A stretch of 64,000 nucleotides of DNA from positions 6,542,001-6,606,000 of the forward strand of contig NZ_JARUBF010000001.1 in the NCBI RefSeq assembly GCF_029626025.1, in the 5' to 3' direction. The notes under the pieces were generated by a model. That model was not told the origin of the DNA. It ran no database searches and saw nothing but the letters and a program-made list of their open reading frames with translations. Source of the stretch: Solwaraspora sp. WMMD406 (GTDB lineage: Bacteria; Actinomycetota; Actinomycetes; Mycobacteriales; Micromonosporaceae). Positions 25,999-35,955 of the stretch are shown in pieces; within the stretch, counting starts at the first letter, position 1, and each line of letters begins with the position of its first letter. A program made the translations under genes and the position numbers.

Positions 25999-27165
25999 AT
26001 GCGCCGCGAGCTCAGCCGACTTCGCGCGGACTGGGACGCCACGGTACGGGCGCAGGGCCTCGTCTACGTCGACACCGAACTGCCCAGCGGCGGGGTGATG
26101 TCCTACTGGGACGAGTCCGCCTGCTACGCGTTCGACCTGGCCGAGGTGTTGCGGCTGGAGGAAGCGACCGAGGAGCTGCACCGGATGGCGGTGGCCGCCG
26201 CCGAACACGTCGTCGCCTCCGGCAGGTACGCCGAGTTCGGCATCCCGGCGTGGGCCGCCGACGGGGTGGCCCGGTCGCTCCGCGAGCAGCCACCGACCCT
26301 GTACGGCCGGTTCGACCTCTGGTACGACGGCTCCTGGCCGCCGAAGCTGCTGGAGTACAACGCCGACACCCCGACCGCGCTGGTCGAGGCCGCGATCGTG
26401 CAGTGGTACTGGTTGGAGGACCTCCACCCGCGCCTTGACCAGTGGAACAGCCTGCACGAGCGGCTGGTCGCCGCCTGGGCGCAGATCAAGACCGGGTTGT
26501 ACAGCCCGGCGGTGCACGTGACGTGGTCGAGCGAGGAGGAGACCGGCGAGGATCTGATGACCGCCGGTTATCTCGCCGAGACCGCCCGGCAGGCCGGGTT
26601 GGCCACCGAGTTGCTGCCGATGCTGGACGTCGGCTGGGACGGCCGGCGGTTCGTCGACGCCGCCGATCAGCCGATCACCACCTGCTTCAAGCTCTACCCG
26701 TGGGAGTGGATGCTGGCCGAGCCGTACGGCCGGTTGGCGCTCGATCCCGGTACCCCGACGACCTGGATCGAGCCGGCCTGGAAGCTGCTGCTGTCCAACA
26801 AGGCGCTGCTGGCGGTGCTCTGGGAGCTGTATCCCGGCCATCCTTACCTGCTGCCGGCCTATCTCGACGGTCCTCGGGACATGCCGGAGTACGTGGCCAA
26901 GCCGCTGCTCGGTCGGGAAGGTGCGGCGGTGCGGATCGTCACCGGATCGGGCGAGATCGTCAACCCGGGCGAGTACGGCGACGAGGGCTGGTGCTTCCAG
27001 GAGTTCCGGGCGTTGCCGGCTTTCTCCGGCAATCATCTGGTGCTCGGCAGCTGGGTGGTGGCCGGCGAGTCCGCCGGTGCCGGACTACGCGAGAGCATGG
27101 GGCTGATCACCGACGGCTACGCTCGTTTCCTGCCGCACTACGTGGACGCCCAACGCGCGGCGTGA
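25999..27165 (+). CDS. Glutathionylspermidine synthase family protein (ATP-grasp-like)
   Basis: A 388-residue protein of the GSP-synthase C-terminal family. Motifs: YGRFDLWYDGSWPPKLLEYN, NADTPTALVEAA, FKLYPWEWMLAEP, PAWKLLLSNKALLAVLWELY and YVAKPLLGREGAAV, giving the ATP and metal-binding residues. It lacks the amidase domain. Actinomycetes with mycothiol normally make no glutathione, so the peptide or amine it joins is unknown. It is probably translated together with the lipoprotein gene before it. Confidence 0.88.
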   Translation: MRRELSRLRADWDATVRAQGLVYVDTELPSGGVMSYWDESACYAFDLAEVLRLEEATEELHRMAVAAAEHVVASGRYAEFGIPAWAADGVARSLREQPPTLYGRFDLWYDGSWPPKLLEYNADTPTALVEAAIVQWYWLEDLHPRLDQWNSLHERLVAAWAQIKTGLYSPAVHVTWSSEEETGEDLMTAGYLAETARQAGLATELLPMLDVGWDGRRFVDAADQPITTCFKLYPWEWMLAEPYGRLALDPGTPTTWIEPAWKLLLSNKALLAVLWELYPGHPYLLPAYLDGPRDMPEYVAKPLLGREGAAVRIVTGSGEIVNPGEYGDEGWCFQEFRALPAFSGNHLVLGSWVVAGESAGAGLRESMGLITDGYARFLPHYVDAQRAA

Positions 27166-27183
27166 ATCGTCTACCGTTGTCGG

Positions 27184-27741
27184 GTGGACTTCGACGCGTA
27201 CGCGCGGACCGCGGTTGATCTGGTCAACGCACCCCTGGCCGACCTGGACGATCTGAAGGCCCTGTTTCACGGCGATCACGCCTGGATGCGGGACGAGGTG
27301 GCCGAACGGGACGTCGTGTTGTTCCGGCGGGCCAGCAGACGCCTGCGGGACGTTTTCGAGTTCGGGACCACCGGCCGGGACACCGACGCGGTCGCGGAGC
27401 TCAATTCGTTGCTGGCGGCCTTTCCGGTGCGGCCCCGGATCTCCGGCCACGAGGGTGCCCGGGACTGGCACATGCACGTGACCAGCCGGGGCGCCTCGGT
27501 CAGCGCCGAATATCTGGCCGGCGCTGTCTGGGGGCTGTCGGTCTGGCTGTGTCAGTACGGCAGTGCCCGGTTCGGGGTGTGCGCCGACGCCCGCTGCGGC
27601 AACGTCTACCTGGACACGTCGTCCAACTGCTGCCGGCGGTTCTGTTCGGAACGCTGCGCGACCAGGTCACACGTTGCCGCGCACCGGGCGCGTAAGCGGG
27701 CCGCCGTGGAGGACGAAGCCGGACTGGCCCGGGTTTCCTGA
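27184..27741 (+). CDS. CGNR zinc-finger protein
   Basis: A 185-residue regulator-like protein. The N-terminal ABATE-like domain (about 1-130) precedes a C-terminal zinc knuckle: FGVCADARCGNVYLDTSSN, CCRRFCSERCATRSHVAAHR. The CGNV and FCSERC cysteines would bind zinc, and the basic end suits nucleic acid binding. A TACCGT box ends six bases before the GTG start, so it is probably leaderless. Target unknown. Confidence 0.85.
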   Translation: MDFDAYARTAVDLVNAPLADLDDLKALFHGDHAWMRDEVAERDVVLFRRASRRLRDVFEFGTTGRDTDAVAELNSLLAAFPVRPRISGHEGARDWHMHVTSRGASVSAEYLAGAVWGLSVWLCQYGSARFGVCADARCGNVYLDTSSNCCRRFCSERCATRSHVAAHRARKRAAVEDEAGLARVS

Positions 27742-27763
27742 CCCGGTCAGCGTCCGGACCGGG

Positions 27764-28597
27764 TCACCGGCCGGACGGCGACGGCGGGCCGGTCACGGAG
27801 GTCGTGGCCGACGCGGTCAGGTGCCGGCGGGCGAAGGCCAGCGCCTCGCGCAGGTCGGCTTCGCGCACCGTACGGCTGCGCGCGCCCCGGGTGGCCACTT
27901 CGACCGCCACGGCGCCACGGAAGCCGCGACCGGACAGCGAGCCCAGCAGTTCGGCGCAGGGTTGGTTGCCCCGTCCCGGGACCAGATGCTCGTCGCGGCC
28001 GAGGCCGCTGCCGTCGCCGAGGTGCACGTGATCCAGGCTGGCACCCATCGAGTCGGCCAGCGCCAGCGCGTCGGCCCGCGACGCGGCGCAGTGCGACAGA
28101 TCCAGGGTGTACGAGTCGTAGCCGACCGCCGTCGGATCCCAGCCGGGCTGGTAGGGGACGAACTCTCGGCCGGCCATCCGTACCGGGAACATGTTCTCCA
28201 CCGCGAAGCGCAGATCCGGATGGGCCGCCGCCAGGGTCCGCAGACCGTCGGCGAAGGTACGGGCGTAGTCACGCTGCCAGCTGAACGGCGGGTGGACCAC
28301 CACGGTCGGTGCCCCGAGGGTCTCGGCCAGCACGGCGGAGCGCCGCAGCCGCTCCCACGGATCCGGACTCCAGACCCGTTGCGTGACCAGCAGGCAGGGC
28401 GCGTGTACGGCGAGCACCGGCACGCCGTAGTGCTCGGCGAGCCCGCGCAGCGCGCCGGCGTCCTGGCTGACCGCGTCGGTCCAGACCATCACTTCGAGGC
28501 CGTCGTAGCCCAGCGCGGCGGCCATCTCGAAGGCGGCTGCCGTCGGCTCGGGAAAGACCGAGGAGCTGGAGAGCAACACGGGGACCGCGAACTTCAC
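27764..28597 (-). CDS. Sugar phosphate isomerase/epimerase (AP-endonuclease-2-like TIM barrel)
   Basis: A 277-residue TIM-barrel protein: [78 protein letters not shown] and VAVEVATR. His, Asp and Glu at the strand ends form the metal site of this family. It corresponds by place to mycobacterial Rv0498. Substrate unknown. The GTG start has TAGGCT seven bases before it (leaderless). Confidence 0.85.
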   Translation of the reverse strand: MKFAVPVLLSSSSVFPEPTAAAFEMAAALGYDGLEVMVWTDAVSQDAGALRGLAEHYGVPVLAVHAPCLLVTQRVWSPDPWERLRRSAVLAETLGAPTVVVHPPFSWQRDYARTFADGLRTLAAAHPDLRFAVENMFPVRMAGREFVPYQPGWDPTAVGYDSYTLDLSHCAASRADALALADSMGASLDHVHLGDGSGLGRDEHLVPGRGNQPCAELLGSLSGRGFRGAVAVEVATRGARSRTVREADLREALAFARRHLTASATTSVTGPPSPSGR

Positions 28598-28644
28598 GCC
28601 GCCCAGCCTAGCCCGGTCCGCACCGGCTCGCCGATCCGCGACCG

Positions 28645-29595
28645 TCACCCGGGGATCGGCTCCAACCGGGCCATCTGCCGCAGGATGACCCCTTCCCGGA
28701 GCGCCCAGGGGCAGATGTCCAGCGAGTCGATGCTTAACTGCCGCATCACCGACTCGGCCACCACCGCTCCCGCCAGCAGCTGATGTCCCCGGCTGGCGCT
28801 GACCCCCTCCAGCTCGGAGAGCTCGGTGGGCGGGATGTGCCGGATGAAACCGGTCACCTGCCGCAGTCCGGTCCGGGTGAGCCGGCGGGATGCCCACAGG
28901 CCGGCACTGGACGGGGCGGCACCGGCCAGCCGGGCCAGGGTGCGGAAGGTCTTGGAGGTGCCGACCGCCCGGTCCCAGCCCTGCGCCTGCAGCTGCGGGA
29001 TCAGCGGCCTCACCTGGGCGTCAACGTGGTCGCGCAGCTCGGCGACGAACTCGGCGGACGGCGGGCTGAGGGTGTCCGGGGTGATGCCGAGCCGTTCCCG
29101 GGTCAGTCGGCCGGCACCCAGCGGCAACGACTGGGCCAGGTGCGGCTCCTCGTCGACGCCGGCCGCCAGCTCCAGCGACCCGCCGCCGATGTCGAGCACC
29201 AGCAGCCGCCCGGCGGACCAGCCGAACCAGCGCCGTACCGCCAGGAAGGTCAGTCGGGCCTCGTCGGCTCCGGAGAGCACCTGCAGGTGCACGCCGGTCT
29301 CGGCGCGTACCCGGGCCAGTACGGCGGCCGAGTTGGTGGCGTCGCGTACCGCTGACGTGGCGAACGCGATCAGTTCGCTGGTCTGCCACTCGATCGCCGC
29401 CGTCCGGGCCGCCGCGACCGCTTCGACCAGCGAGTCGGCTCCGGCAGCGGTGATCGCGCCGTCCGGTCCGATCTGTTCGGCGAGCCGCAGCAGGGTCTTC
29501 TCCGAGTGTGCCGGCCAGGGGTGGGCACCGGGGTGTGCGTCCACTACGAGGAGATGCACGGTGTTTGAACCGACGTCGAGCACACCCAGTCGCAT
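28645..29595 (-). CDS. ppx: Ppx/GppA-family exopolyphosphatase
   Basis: Releases phosphate from polyphosphate or hydrolyses pppGpp. The 316 residues have the ASKHA phosphate loops [12 protein letters not shown] and [11 protein letters not shown], the catalytic Glu in [10 protein letters not shown], and [12 protein letters not shown]. The short form without C-terminal HD domain matches mycobacterial Ppx1 (Rv0496). It is divergent from the Rv0495c-like gene. Closeness to senX3-regX3 and phoU ties it to phosphate economy. Confidence 0.92.
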   Translation of the reverse strand: MRLGVLDVGSNTVHLLVVDAHPGAHPWPAHSEKTLLRLAEQIGPDGAITAAGADSLVEAVAAARTAAIEWQTSELIAFATSAVRDATNSAAVLARVRAETGVHLQVLSGADEARLTFLAVRRWFGWSAGRLLVLDIGGGSLELAAGVDEEPHLAQSLPLGAGRLTRERLGITPDTLSPPSAEFVAELRDHVDAQVRPLIPQLQAQGWDRAVGTSKTFRTLARLAGAAPSSAGLWASRRLTRTGLRQVTGFIRHIPPTELSELEGVSASRGHQLLAGAVVAESVMRQLSIDSLDICPWALREGVILRQMARLEPIPG

Positions 29596-29670
29596 GCGAT
29601 CACCCTAGGACAACGTGCCGAGTCGCTCGCTCGAGCGGCCGGTGATCAGGTCGCGGCGTAGGCTGACCAG

Positions 29671-30510
29671 GTGGCACGCCGTGACGAACTCCGCGTACTG
29701 GTCGAGGATCCGGACGACCCCCGTAGTCGGGAGGTCGCGCTGGACTTCCCGCGTGAGTGGATCGAGTTCCTGGATCCGGACGACCCGAAACACCTGGTCC
29801 GGGCCGATCTGACCTGGCTGCTGTCCCGCTGGACGTGTGTGTTCGGCCAGTCCTGCCACGGCATCATCGCCGGTCGAGCCAGCGACGGCTGCTGTTCGCA
29901 CGGTGCCTTTTTCACCGACAGCGACGACGAGAACCGGGTCCGGGCGGCGGCGAAGCGCCTTTCTCCGCAGACGTGGCAGCATCACCGGCGGGGGTTCAAG
30001 AACTACACCGAGATGGACACCGTCGACGGGGAGACGCCGGCCAGGCGTACCGCCACCCGCTCCGCGGACGGGCCGTGCGTCTTTCTCAACGACGCCGACT
30101 TCGCCGGTGGCGGTGGCTGTGCGCTGCACGCGCAGGCCCTTCGCGACGGGGTGCATCCGCTGGAGTACAAGCCGGACGTCTGCTGGCAGTTGCCGATCCG
30201 CCGGGATCAGGACTGGACCAAGCGTCCGGACGGCAGCAAGGTGCTGGTGTCGACGCTTACCGAGTTCGACCGGCGCGGCTGGGGCGCCGGCGGGCACGAC
30301 CTGGACTGGTGGTGCACTTCGTCGCCGGAGGCGCACGTCGGCTCCGAGCCGATGTACCTGTCCTACGAACCGGAGCTGACCGCGCTGATCGGCAAGGCGG
30401 CGTACGCCCGGCTGGCCGAGCTGTGCACGGCGCGGGTCCGCCGTGGCCTGGTGGCCGCCCATCCGGCCACCCCGCGCCGCCGGACGCCGACGGCCCGCCG
30501 GGCCGACTGA
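29671..30510 (+). CDS. Conserved actinobacterial Cys-rich protein (Rv0495c-like)
   Basis: A 279-residue protein with evenly spaced cysteines ([45 protein letters not shown]) that resemble YkgJ-type iron or zinc chelating proteins. Rv0495c holds the same place beside ppx1 in M. tuberculosis; no function is established. The GTG start has TAGGCT six bases upstream, giving a leaderless mRNA. The C-terminus is short and basic. Confidence 0.82.
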   Translation: MARRDELRVLVEDPDDPRSREVALDFPREWIEFLDPDDPKHLVRADLTWLLSRWTCVFGQSCHGIIAGRASDGCCSHGAFFTDSDDENRVRAAAKRLSPQTWQHHRRGFKNYTEMDTVDGETPARRTATRSADGPCVFLNDADFAGGGGCALHAQALRDGVHPLEYKPDVCWQLPIRRDQDWTKRPDGSKVLVSTLTEFDRRGWGAGGHDLDWWCTSSPEAHVGSEPMYLSYEPELTALIGKAAYARLAELCTARVRRGLVAAHPATPRRRTPTARRAD

Positions 30511-30520
30511 CCGATCAACC

Positions 30521-30592
30521 GGTACGCCCGACAACCAATCGTCGGGTACGCCCGGCGGGGAATCCTCCGGTACGCCCGGCGGCGGGTCGGCC
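30521..30592 (+). repeat. Three 24-bp imperfect repeats past the Rv0495c-like gene
   Basis: Units at 30521-30544, 30545-30568 and 30569-30592 share the first 10 bases (GGTACGCCCG). In the +1 frame they read GTPDNQSS, GTPGGESS, GTPGGGSA, a Gly/Ser/Thr/Pro repeat. They lie between the convergent stop codons of the Rv0495c-like gene and regX3. Confidence 0.8.
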
Positions 30593-30611
30593 GGCATCCG
30601 GACCACCGGGA

Positions 30612-31295
30612 TCAGGGCTCGAACTTGTAGCCCAGCCCGCGCACGGTGACGATGTAGCGCGGTGCCGACGGCTCGGGTTCGATTTTGGAACGGAGCCGCT
30701 TGACGTGCACGTCGAGCGTCTTGGTGTCACCAACGTAGTCGGCCCCCCAGACCCGGTCGATCAGCTGCCCCCGGGTGAGGACCCGGCCGGCGTTGCGCAG
30801 CAGCAGTTCCAGCAGCTCGAACTCTTTGAGCGGCAACTGCACCGAGTCGCCGTCGACGGTGACCACGTGCCGTTCGACGTCCATCCGGACCGGTCCGGCG
30901 CTCAGCGTCGGCACCGACGGCTCGACCGCCTCGGTGTTCTGCCGCCGCAGTACGGCCCGGATCCGGGCGACCAGTTCGCGCGGCGAGTACGGCTTGGTGA
31001 CGTAGTCGTCGGCGCCGATCTCCAACCCGACGACCTTGTCGATCTCGCTGTCCCGGGCGGTCACCATGATGATCGGCACCCGCGATCGTTGCCGCAGCTC
31101 GCGGCAGACCTCGGTGCCGGACATCTCCGGCAGCATCAGGTCGAGCAGCACGATGTCCGCGCCGGTGCGGTCGAACTCGGTGAGCGCCACGGTGCCGGTC
31201 GGCGCGACCGACACCTCGAATCCCTCTTTGCGCAGCATGTACGAGAGGGCGTCGGAGAACGACTCCTCGTCCTCCACCACGAGTACCCGGGCCAA
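30612..31295 (-). CDS. regX3: OmpR-family response regulator RegX3 (PhoP)
   Basis: Phosphate-starvation regulator of 227 residues. The receiver has VVEDEESF, the phosphorylated Asp in VLLDLMLPEMSG, TARDSEIDK and KPYSPRELVARI. The winged helix is LPLKEFELLELLLRN through YIVTVRGLGYKFEP. It lies next to senX3 with phoU divergent, and direct repeats of the Pho-box type lie in the intergenic region, so autoregulation is likely. Confidence 0.95.
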   Translation of the reverse strand: MARVLVVEDEESFSDALSYMLRKEGFEVSVAPTGTVALTEFDRTGADIVLLDLMLPEMSGTEVCRELRQRSRVPIIMVTARDSEIDKVVGLEIGADDYVTKPYSPRELVARIRAVLRRQNTEAVEPSVPTLSAGPVRMDVERHVVTVDGDSVQLPLKEFELLELLLRNAGRVLTRGQLIDRVWGADYVGDTKTLDVHVKRLRSKIEPEPSAPRYIVTVRGLGYKFEP

Positions 31296-31327
31296 CTGAT
31301 TTCCTTCCCTATGTCCGGCCTGATCGC

Positions 31328-32647
31328 TCAGACCTGCCGAGACTCGGCCGGACCGGCCTCGATCTCAACCGATTCCGGTAACGGTAGGACGGCGTCCGGC
31401 GGACTGGCCGGCAACCGCAGGGTGAACGTCGACCCCCCACCCAGCGTGCTGGACACGTCCACCCGTCCGCCATGGTTGGTGACGATGTGTTTGACGATGG
31501 CCAACCCCAGCCCGGTACCGCCGGTGGCCCGCGATCGGGCCTGGTCGGCGCGGTAGAACCGTTCGAAGATCCGGTCGACCTCGTCGGGTGCGATGCCGAT
31601 GCCGTGATCGGCCACGGCGATGTCGACGTGGCCGTCGCCGGCGGACGTCGACACGGTGACCTGGGTGCCGCTGCCGGAGTAGGCGATGGCGTTCTCGACC
31701 AGGTTGGCCACGGCCGTGGCGATCTGGGCGTCACTGCCGTAGACCGTCAGGCCCCGCTCACCCTCGACGATCACTTCGATCTTGCGGGCGGCGGCCGGGG
31801 TCCGGGTCCGGTCCACCACCTCGGCGATCACCCAGTCGACGGCGACCGGATCGGGGGCGGGTAGCGGCTCGGCACCCTGCAGCCGGGTGAGTTCCAGGAG
31901 TTCGTTGACGAGGCGGCCCAGCCGGGTCGACTCGTGCTGGATTCGTTCGGCGAACCGGCGGGCGGCGGCGACGTCCTCCGACGGGTCGGCGACGGCGCTG
32001 TCCGGGTCGGTGGCGTCGAGCAGCGCCTCGGCGAGCAGTTGCAGCGCACCGATCGGCGTCTTCAGCTCGTGGCTGACGTTGGCGACGAAGTCCCGGCGGA
32101 CCCGGGCGACCCGGTGCGACTCGGTGACGTCGGCGGCCTCGATGGCGACGTGGTTTCCGCTGAGCCCGACCGCGCGCAGGTGCACGCCGAGCGGGTCCTG
32201 CACGCCGCCCGGCCGGCCCCGGGGCAGGTCGAGTTCGACCTCCCGGCGCACCCCGGTCCGGCGCACCTGGCCGGCCAGGGTACGGATGATCGGGTGGGCG
32301 GCGATGCTGCCCGGGGTGGGTCCGGCGCGGAGCAGGCCCATCGCGCGGGCGGCGGGATTGACCAGTACCGGGACGTCTTCCGCGTCCAGCACGACCACGC
32401 CGACCCGCAGCGAGTCGACACTCTTGCGGGCCAGCGCGTCGATCAGGTTTCGGTCGGTGGCGGCCAGCCCGACCGGTGGTTGCGCGACGATCGGTGGCCT
32501 CCCGCTGCTGGGCGTACGCTCGACGGGCCGGCCGTCGTCCGGCCGGGACACCTGATGCCGTGCCCTCGCTCGCGCCAGGCCCAGCCCGGCGGCGAGACCG
32601 GCACCTGCACCGGCGGCCACGCCACCGGCTAGAACCGCCCACTCCAC
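31328..32647 (-). CDS. senX3: Sensor histidine kinase SenX3 (PhoR)
   Basis: Partner of RegX3. One N-terminal membrane segment (AVLAGGVAAGAGAGLAAGLGLA) precedes a PAS domain (about 60-180), the H box FVANVSHELKTPIGALQLLAE, the N box LVENAIAYSG and G boxes VADHGIGIAPDE and GGTGLGLAIVKHIV. With the short membrane part it likely reads phosphate status through the Pst-PhoU complex rather than an outer ligand. GTG at 32647 puts the membrane segment at the N-terminus; an in-frame ATG at 32704 would add 19 residues and overlap the promoter region. Confidence 0.93.
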   Translation of the reverse strand: MEWAVLAGGVAAGAGAGLAAGLGLARARARHQVSRPDDGRPVERTPSSGRPPIVAQPPVGLAATDRNLIDALARKSVDSLRVGVVVLDAEDVPVLVNPAARAMGLLRAGPTPGSIAAHPIIRTLAGQVRRTGVRREVELDLPRGRPGGVQDPLGVHLRAVGLSGNHVAIEAADVTESHRVARVRRDFVANVSHELKTPIGALQLLAEALLDATDPDSAVADPSEDVAAARRFAERIQHESTRLGRLVNELLELTRLQGAEPLPAPDPVAVDWVIAEVVDRTRTPAAARKIEVIVEGERGLTVYGSDAQIATAVANLVENAIAYSGSGTQVTVSTSAGDGHVDIAVADHGIGIAPDEVDRIFERFYRADQARSRATGGTGLGLAIVKHIVTNHGGRVDVSSTLGGGSTFTLRLPASPPDAVLPLPESVEIEAGPAESRQV

Positions 32648-32720
32648 GCAGGCGATCGTAGGGTCATTGTTAACCTCGGCGGCCAGCTGAACAGGACATA
32701 TCACGCCCGGATCCTCAGAT

Positions 32721-32763
32721 GTTCACACTCCGGTCCGGCTCCGTTCATTCCCGTTCACCTTGG
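32721..32763. promoter_or_regulatory. Pho box between senX3 and phoU
   Basis: GTTCA-type direct repeats start at 32721, 32732 (degenerate, GGTCC), 32743 and 32753, spaced 11, 11 and 10 bases. Streptomyces PhoP and mycobacterial RegX3 bind 11-bp direct repeats of this kind. The site can serve both divergent units. Confidence 0.75.
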
Positions 32764-32847
32764 GGTCCCCCGGTCGACCTACGGTGTGGGCGGTATCGGA
32801 CGAAGCCCGGTCCGGCACAGCACCGCCCCTGACGACGGAAGGTCGGT

Positions 32848-33495
32848 ATGCGCGAGGAGTTCCAGGCCGAGCTGCAAGACATCACCAATCTACTAGTGTC
32901 CATGGCCGAAGCGGCTCAGGTCGCGTTGCGACGGGCCACCGTCGCTCTGCTGACCGCCAACCGCGAAGAGGGCGAACTCGTCCTGGTCAGCGACGCCGAG
33001 ATCGACGCGCTCTACCGTACGGTCGAGGAGCGGGTGAGCGACCTGCTCGCCCGCCAGGCGCCGGTCGCTTCCGACCTGCGGATGGTGATCACCGCGCTGC
33101 ACGTCTCGGCCGGCCTGGAACGGATGGGCGACCTGGCCGACCACGTGGCCAAGACCGCGTTGCGCCGACACCCGTCGCCCGCGGTGCCGGCCGAGTTGCG
33201 ATCGGTGTTCTCCGAGATGGCACAGGTCGCCGACCGGATGATCGCGAAGGTGTGCGAGGTGTTGCGCACCCCGGACGCGGACACGGCGGCGGAGCTCGAC
33301 CGCGACGACGACGCCATGGACGAGTTGCACAGCAGACTGTTCAAGATCCTGCTGGGCGCGGACTGGCCGTACGGGGCGGAGACGGCGATCGACGGCGCCC
33401 TGCTCGGCCGGTTCTACGAGCGGTACGCCGATCACGCGGTCAACGCCGGGCGACGAGTGGTCTACCACGTGACCGGCGTCAACCCGGCCGACTGA
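32848..33495 (+). CDS. phoU: Phosphate uptake regulator PhoU
   Basis: A 215-residue double three-helix-bundle protein that links the Pst transporter to the SenX3 kinase. Metal-binding repeats are seen as LERMGDLADHVAKTA and RYADHAVNAGRRVVYHVTG. It is divergent from senX3-regX3 and behind the Pho box. GGAAGG upstream of the ATG is a fair ribosome binding site. A strong bidirectional hairpin follows. Confidence 0.95.
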   Translation: MREEFQAELQDITNLLVSMAEAAQVALRRATVALLTANREEGELVLVSDAEIDALYRTVEERVSDLLARQAPVASDLRMVITALHVSAGLERMGDLADHVAKTALRRHPSPAVPAELRSVFSEMAQVADRMIAKVCEVLRTPDADTAAELDRDDDAMDELHSRLFKILLGADWPYGAETAIDGALLGRFYERYADHAVNAGRRVVYHVTGVNPAD

Positions 33496-33527
33496 CGGCG
33501 GATCACCACCGCCACGACACGACGTGG

Positions 33528-33577
33528 CACCGGGCCATGGGTACGCACGCACGTTCCGTCGTACCCATGGCCCGGTG
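33528..33577. terminator. Bidirectional terminator between phoU and gpmA
   Basis: Perfect 18-bp arms (33528-33545 and 33560-33577) around a 14-base loop stand between the convergent stop codons. Confidence 0.9.
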
Positions 33578-33595
33578 TTCCGGGTCAGCGGCTGG

Positions 33596-34345
33596 TCAGC
33601 GGCCCTGGTTGGCGACGGCGGCGACCGCCTCGGCGGCGGCGTCCGGATCCAGGTAGTCACCGCCGACGTTGACCGGGCGCAGCGCACCGTCGAGGTCGTA
33701 ACGCAGCGGGATGCCGGTCGGGATGTTCAGCTTGGCGATCGCCTCGTCGGAGACGCCGTCGAGGTGTTTGACCAGCGCCCGCAGCGAGTTGCCGTGCGCG
33801 GCGACCAAGACCTGCTTGCCGGCCAGCAGATCCGGCACGATCGCGTCGTACCAGTACGGCAGCATCCGTCGTACCACGTCGGCCAGGCACTCCGTCCGGG
33901 GCATCAGCTCGGGCGGCAGTTCCCGGTACCGCGGCTCGCCGACCTGCGACCAGTCGTCGTCGTCGGCGATCGGCGGCGGGGGGGTGTCGTAGGAGCGCCG
34001 CCAGAGCATGAACTGCTCCTCGCCGTACTCCTCCAGGGTCTGCTTCTTGTTCTTGCCCTGCAACGCGCCGTAGTGCCGCTCGTTGAGCCGCCACGATCGG
34101 CGCACCGGGATCCAGCCCCGGTCGGCGGTGTGCAGCGCCAACTCGCTGGTGCGGATCGCCCGCCGCAGCACGCTGGTGTGCACGACGTCCGGCAGCAGGT
34201 TGTGCTGCGCCAGCAGCTCACCGCCGCGCCGCGCCTCGGCCTCGCCCTTGGCGGTCAGATCCACGTCGACCCAACCGGTGAAGAGGTTCTTCGCGTTCCA
34301 CTCGCTCTCTCCGTGCCGGAGCAGCACCAGTGTCCCCACAGTCAT
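33596..34345 (-). CDS. gpmA: 2,3-bisphosphoglycerate-dependent phosphoglycerate mutase
   Basis: Interconverts 3- and 2-phosphoglycerate in glycolysis. The phosphohistidine is in [12 protein letters not shown], with [31 protein letters not shown] and the second His in [16 protein letters not shown]. Length of 249 residues is typical. GGCAGG lies nine bases before ATG 34345; an ATG three codons upstream abuts that site and is less likely. Same neighbourhood as M. tuberculosis gpm1. Confidence 0.96.
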   Translation of the reverse strand: MTVGTLVLLRHGESEWNAKNLFTGWVDVDLTAKGEAEARRGGELLAQHNLLPDVVHTSVLRRAIRTSELALHTADRGWIPVRRSWRLNERHYGALQGKNKKQTLEEYGEEQFMLWRRSYDTPPPPIADDDDWSQVGEPRYRELPPELMPRTECLADVVRRMLPYWYDAIVPDLLAGKQVLVAAHGNSLRALVKHLDGVSDEAIAKLNIPTGIPLRYDLDGALRPVNVGGDYLDPDAAAEAVAAVANQGR

Positions 34346-34494
34346 GGCCTTCATCCTGCCGGAACCGGCCGTCGGGGGCGCACCGGCCCGCGGTGACGAC
34401 CACCACGTGGAAAATCCGATGCCCGATCATCTGGCCAGACCCTACGGTGTAAGGCGCTGGATGAATCCAGGTCATTACGTAACGGGGGTGTCGG

Positions 34495-35955
34495 TTGCTC
34501 GGCGCGCGAGCATGGTGGCGAGACACGACCGGCGGCCTGCCCCGGACGTTCTGGTATCTGTGGACCGGCAGCCTGATCAACCGGCTCGGGTCGTTCGCCA
34601 TCATCTTCCTGGCCATCTACCTCACCTCCGCTCAGGGCCTGTCGGAAACCCAAGCCGGTCTGGTCGTCGGCGGCTGGGGTGCGGGCGGGGCGATCGGCAC
34701 GCTCGCCGGCGGTGTGCTGGCTGACCGGTGGGGCCGCCGACCGACGCTGCTCACCGCCCACCTCGGTGCCGCCGTCATGCTGCTGGCGCTCGGCTTCGCC
34801 GACCAGCTCTGGCAGCTGGCCGGCGCGGCGGTGCTGCTCGGCGCGTTCAGCGAGGCGGCCCGACCCGCGTTCAGCGCGATGATGATCGACCTCGTTCCCG
34901 CCCGCGACCGGCTGAAGGCGTTCTCCCTCAACTACTGGGCGGTCAATCTCGGCTTCTCCTGCGCGGCGGTCCTCGCCGGCCTGGCGGCCCAGGTCGACTA
35001 TCTCCTGCTGTTCGCGGTCAACGCGCTCACGACGGTGATCACAGCCGCCATCATCTTCACCAGGGTGGGAGAGACGCGGCCGGCCCGCCCGGCACCCACC
35101 GGGACGATCGCCGATCCCGCCGAGGTCCGGTCCGGCCTCCGCACGATCCTCACCGACCGGGTCTTCGTCGGCTTCGTCGGACTCAATCTGTTACTGGCTC
35201 TGGTGTTCATGCAGCACACGGCGATGTTGCCGATCGCGATGGCCACCGACGGGCTGACCCCCGCCGTCTACGGTGGGGTCATCGCCCTCAACGGCGTGCT
35301 CATCGTGACCGGCCAGCTGTTCGTCCCACGCCTGATCCGCGACCGGAGCCGCTCCCACGTGCTGGCGCTGGCCGCGCTGATCACCGGAATCGGCTTCGGG
35401 CTGACCGCCGTGGCCGACGCCGCCTGGTTCTACGCGATCACCGTGCTGATCTGGACCCTCGGCGAGATGCTCAACTCGCCGTCCAACGCCACCCTGACCG
35501 CCGAGCTGACGCCGGCTCCGCTGCGCGGCCGCTACCAGGGATTCCTCTCGCTGTCCTGGTCGATCGCCGCGTTTGTCGCCCCGATCGGCGGCGGATTCGT
35601 CCGGGAACACGGCAGCGACGTCACCCTGTGGGTCGTCTGCGGGGTGATCGGCGGCGCGGTCGCGGTCGGCCAGCTCGTGGCCGGACCGGCGCGGGAACGG
35701 CGGGCAGCCTCGCTGCGCGTCGGCGAGCACCCGACCGATCCGGACAGCCGGATCGCGAGCGAACGGGAAAGCCGGCGGCGGGAGGCGACGCTCACCCCCG
35801 TAAGCGTCGCCTCCACTCACCGCCGGTCTCGGGTGGCGCCGTCCCCCAACGGCCCAAGTGCCACCGATCCCCCGACACCGATGCCCGAACACACGGACCG
35901 AACCGGTCCGGTGGCCCCCGGCCATTCCGGGCCTCAGCGCGTAGGACAACCGTAG
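34495..35955 (+). CDS. MFS transporter
   Basis: A major facilitator with about 12 membrane segments and a long soluble tail (about 75 residues, Arg/Pro/Thr-rich). The loop 2-3 signature is GGVLADRWGRRPTLL, and the second half repeats as GQLFVPRLIRDRSRSHVLA. It is a DHA1-type drug or metabolite exporter by layout; the substrate is unknown. TTG at 34495 is used, with GGGGGTG nearby; no better start exists before the first membrane segment. It is divergent from gpmA. Confidence 0.82.
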   Translation: MLGARAWWRDTTGGLPRTFWYLWTGSLINRLGSFAIIFLAIYLTSAQGLSETQAGLVVGGWGAGGAIGTLAGGVLADRWGRRPTLLTAHLGAAVMLLALGFADQLWQLAGAAVLLGAFSEAARPAFSAMMIDLVPARDRLKAFSLNYWAVNLGFSCAAVLAGLAAQVDYLLLFAVNALTTVITAAIIFTRVGETRPARPAPTGTIADPAEVRSGLRTILTDRVFVGFVGLNLLLALVFMQHTAMLPIAMATDGLTPAVYGGVIALNGVLIVTGQLFVPRLIRDRSRSHVLALAALITGIGFGLTAVADAAWFYAITVLIWTLGEMLNSPSNATLTAELTPAPLRGRYQGFLSLSWSIAAFVAPIGGGFVREHGSDVTLWVVCGVIGGAVAVGQLVAGPARERRAASLRVGEHPTDPDSRIASERESRRREATLTPVSVASTHRRSRVAPSPNGPSATDPPTPMPEHTDRTGPVAPGHSGPQRVGQP

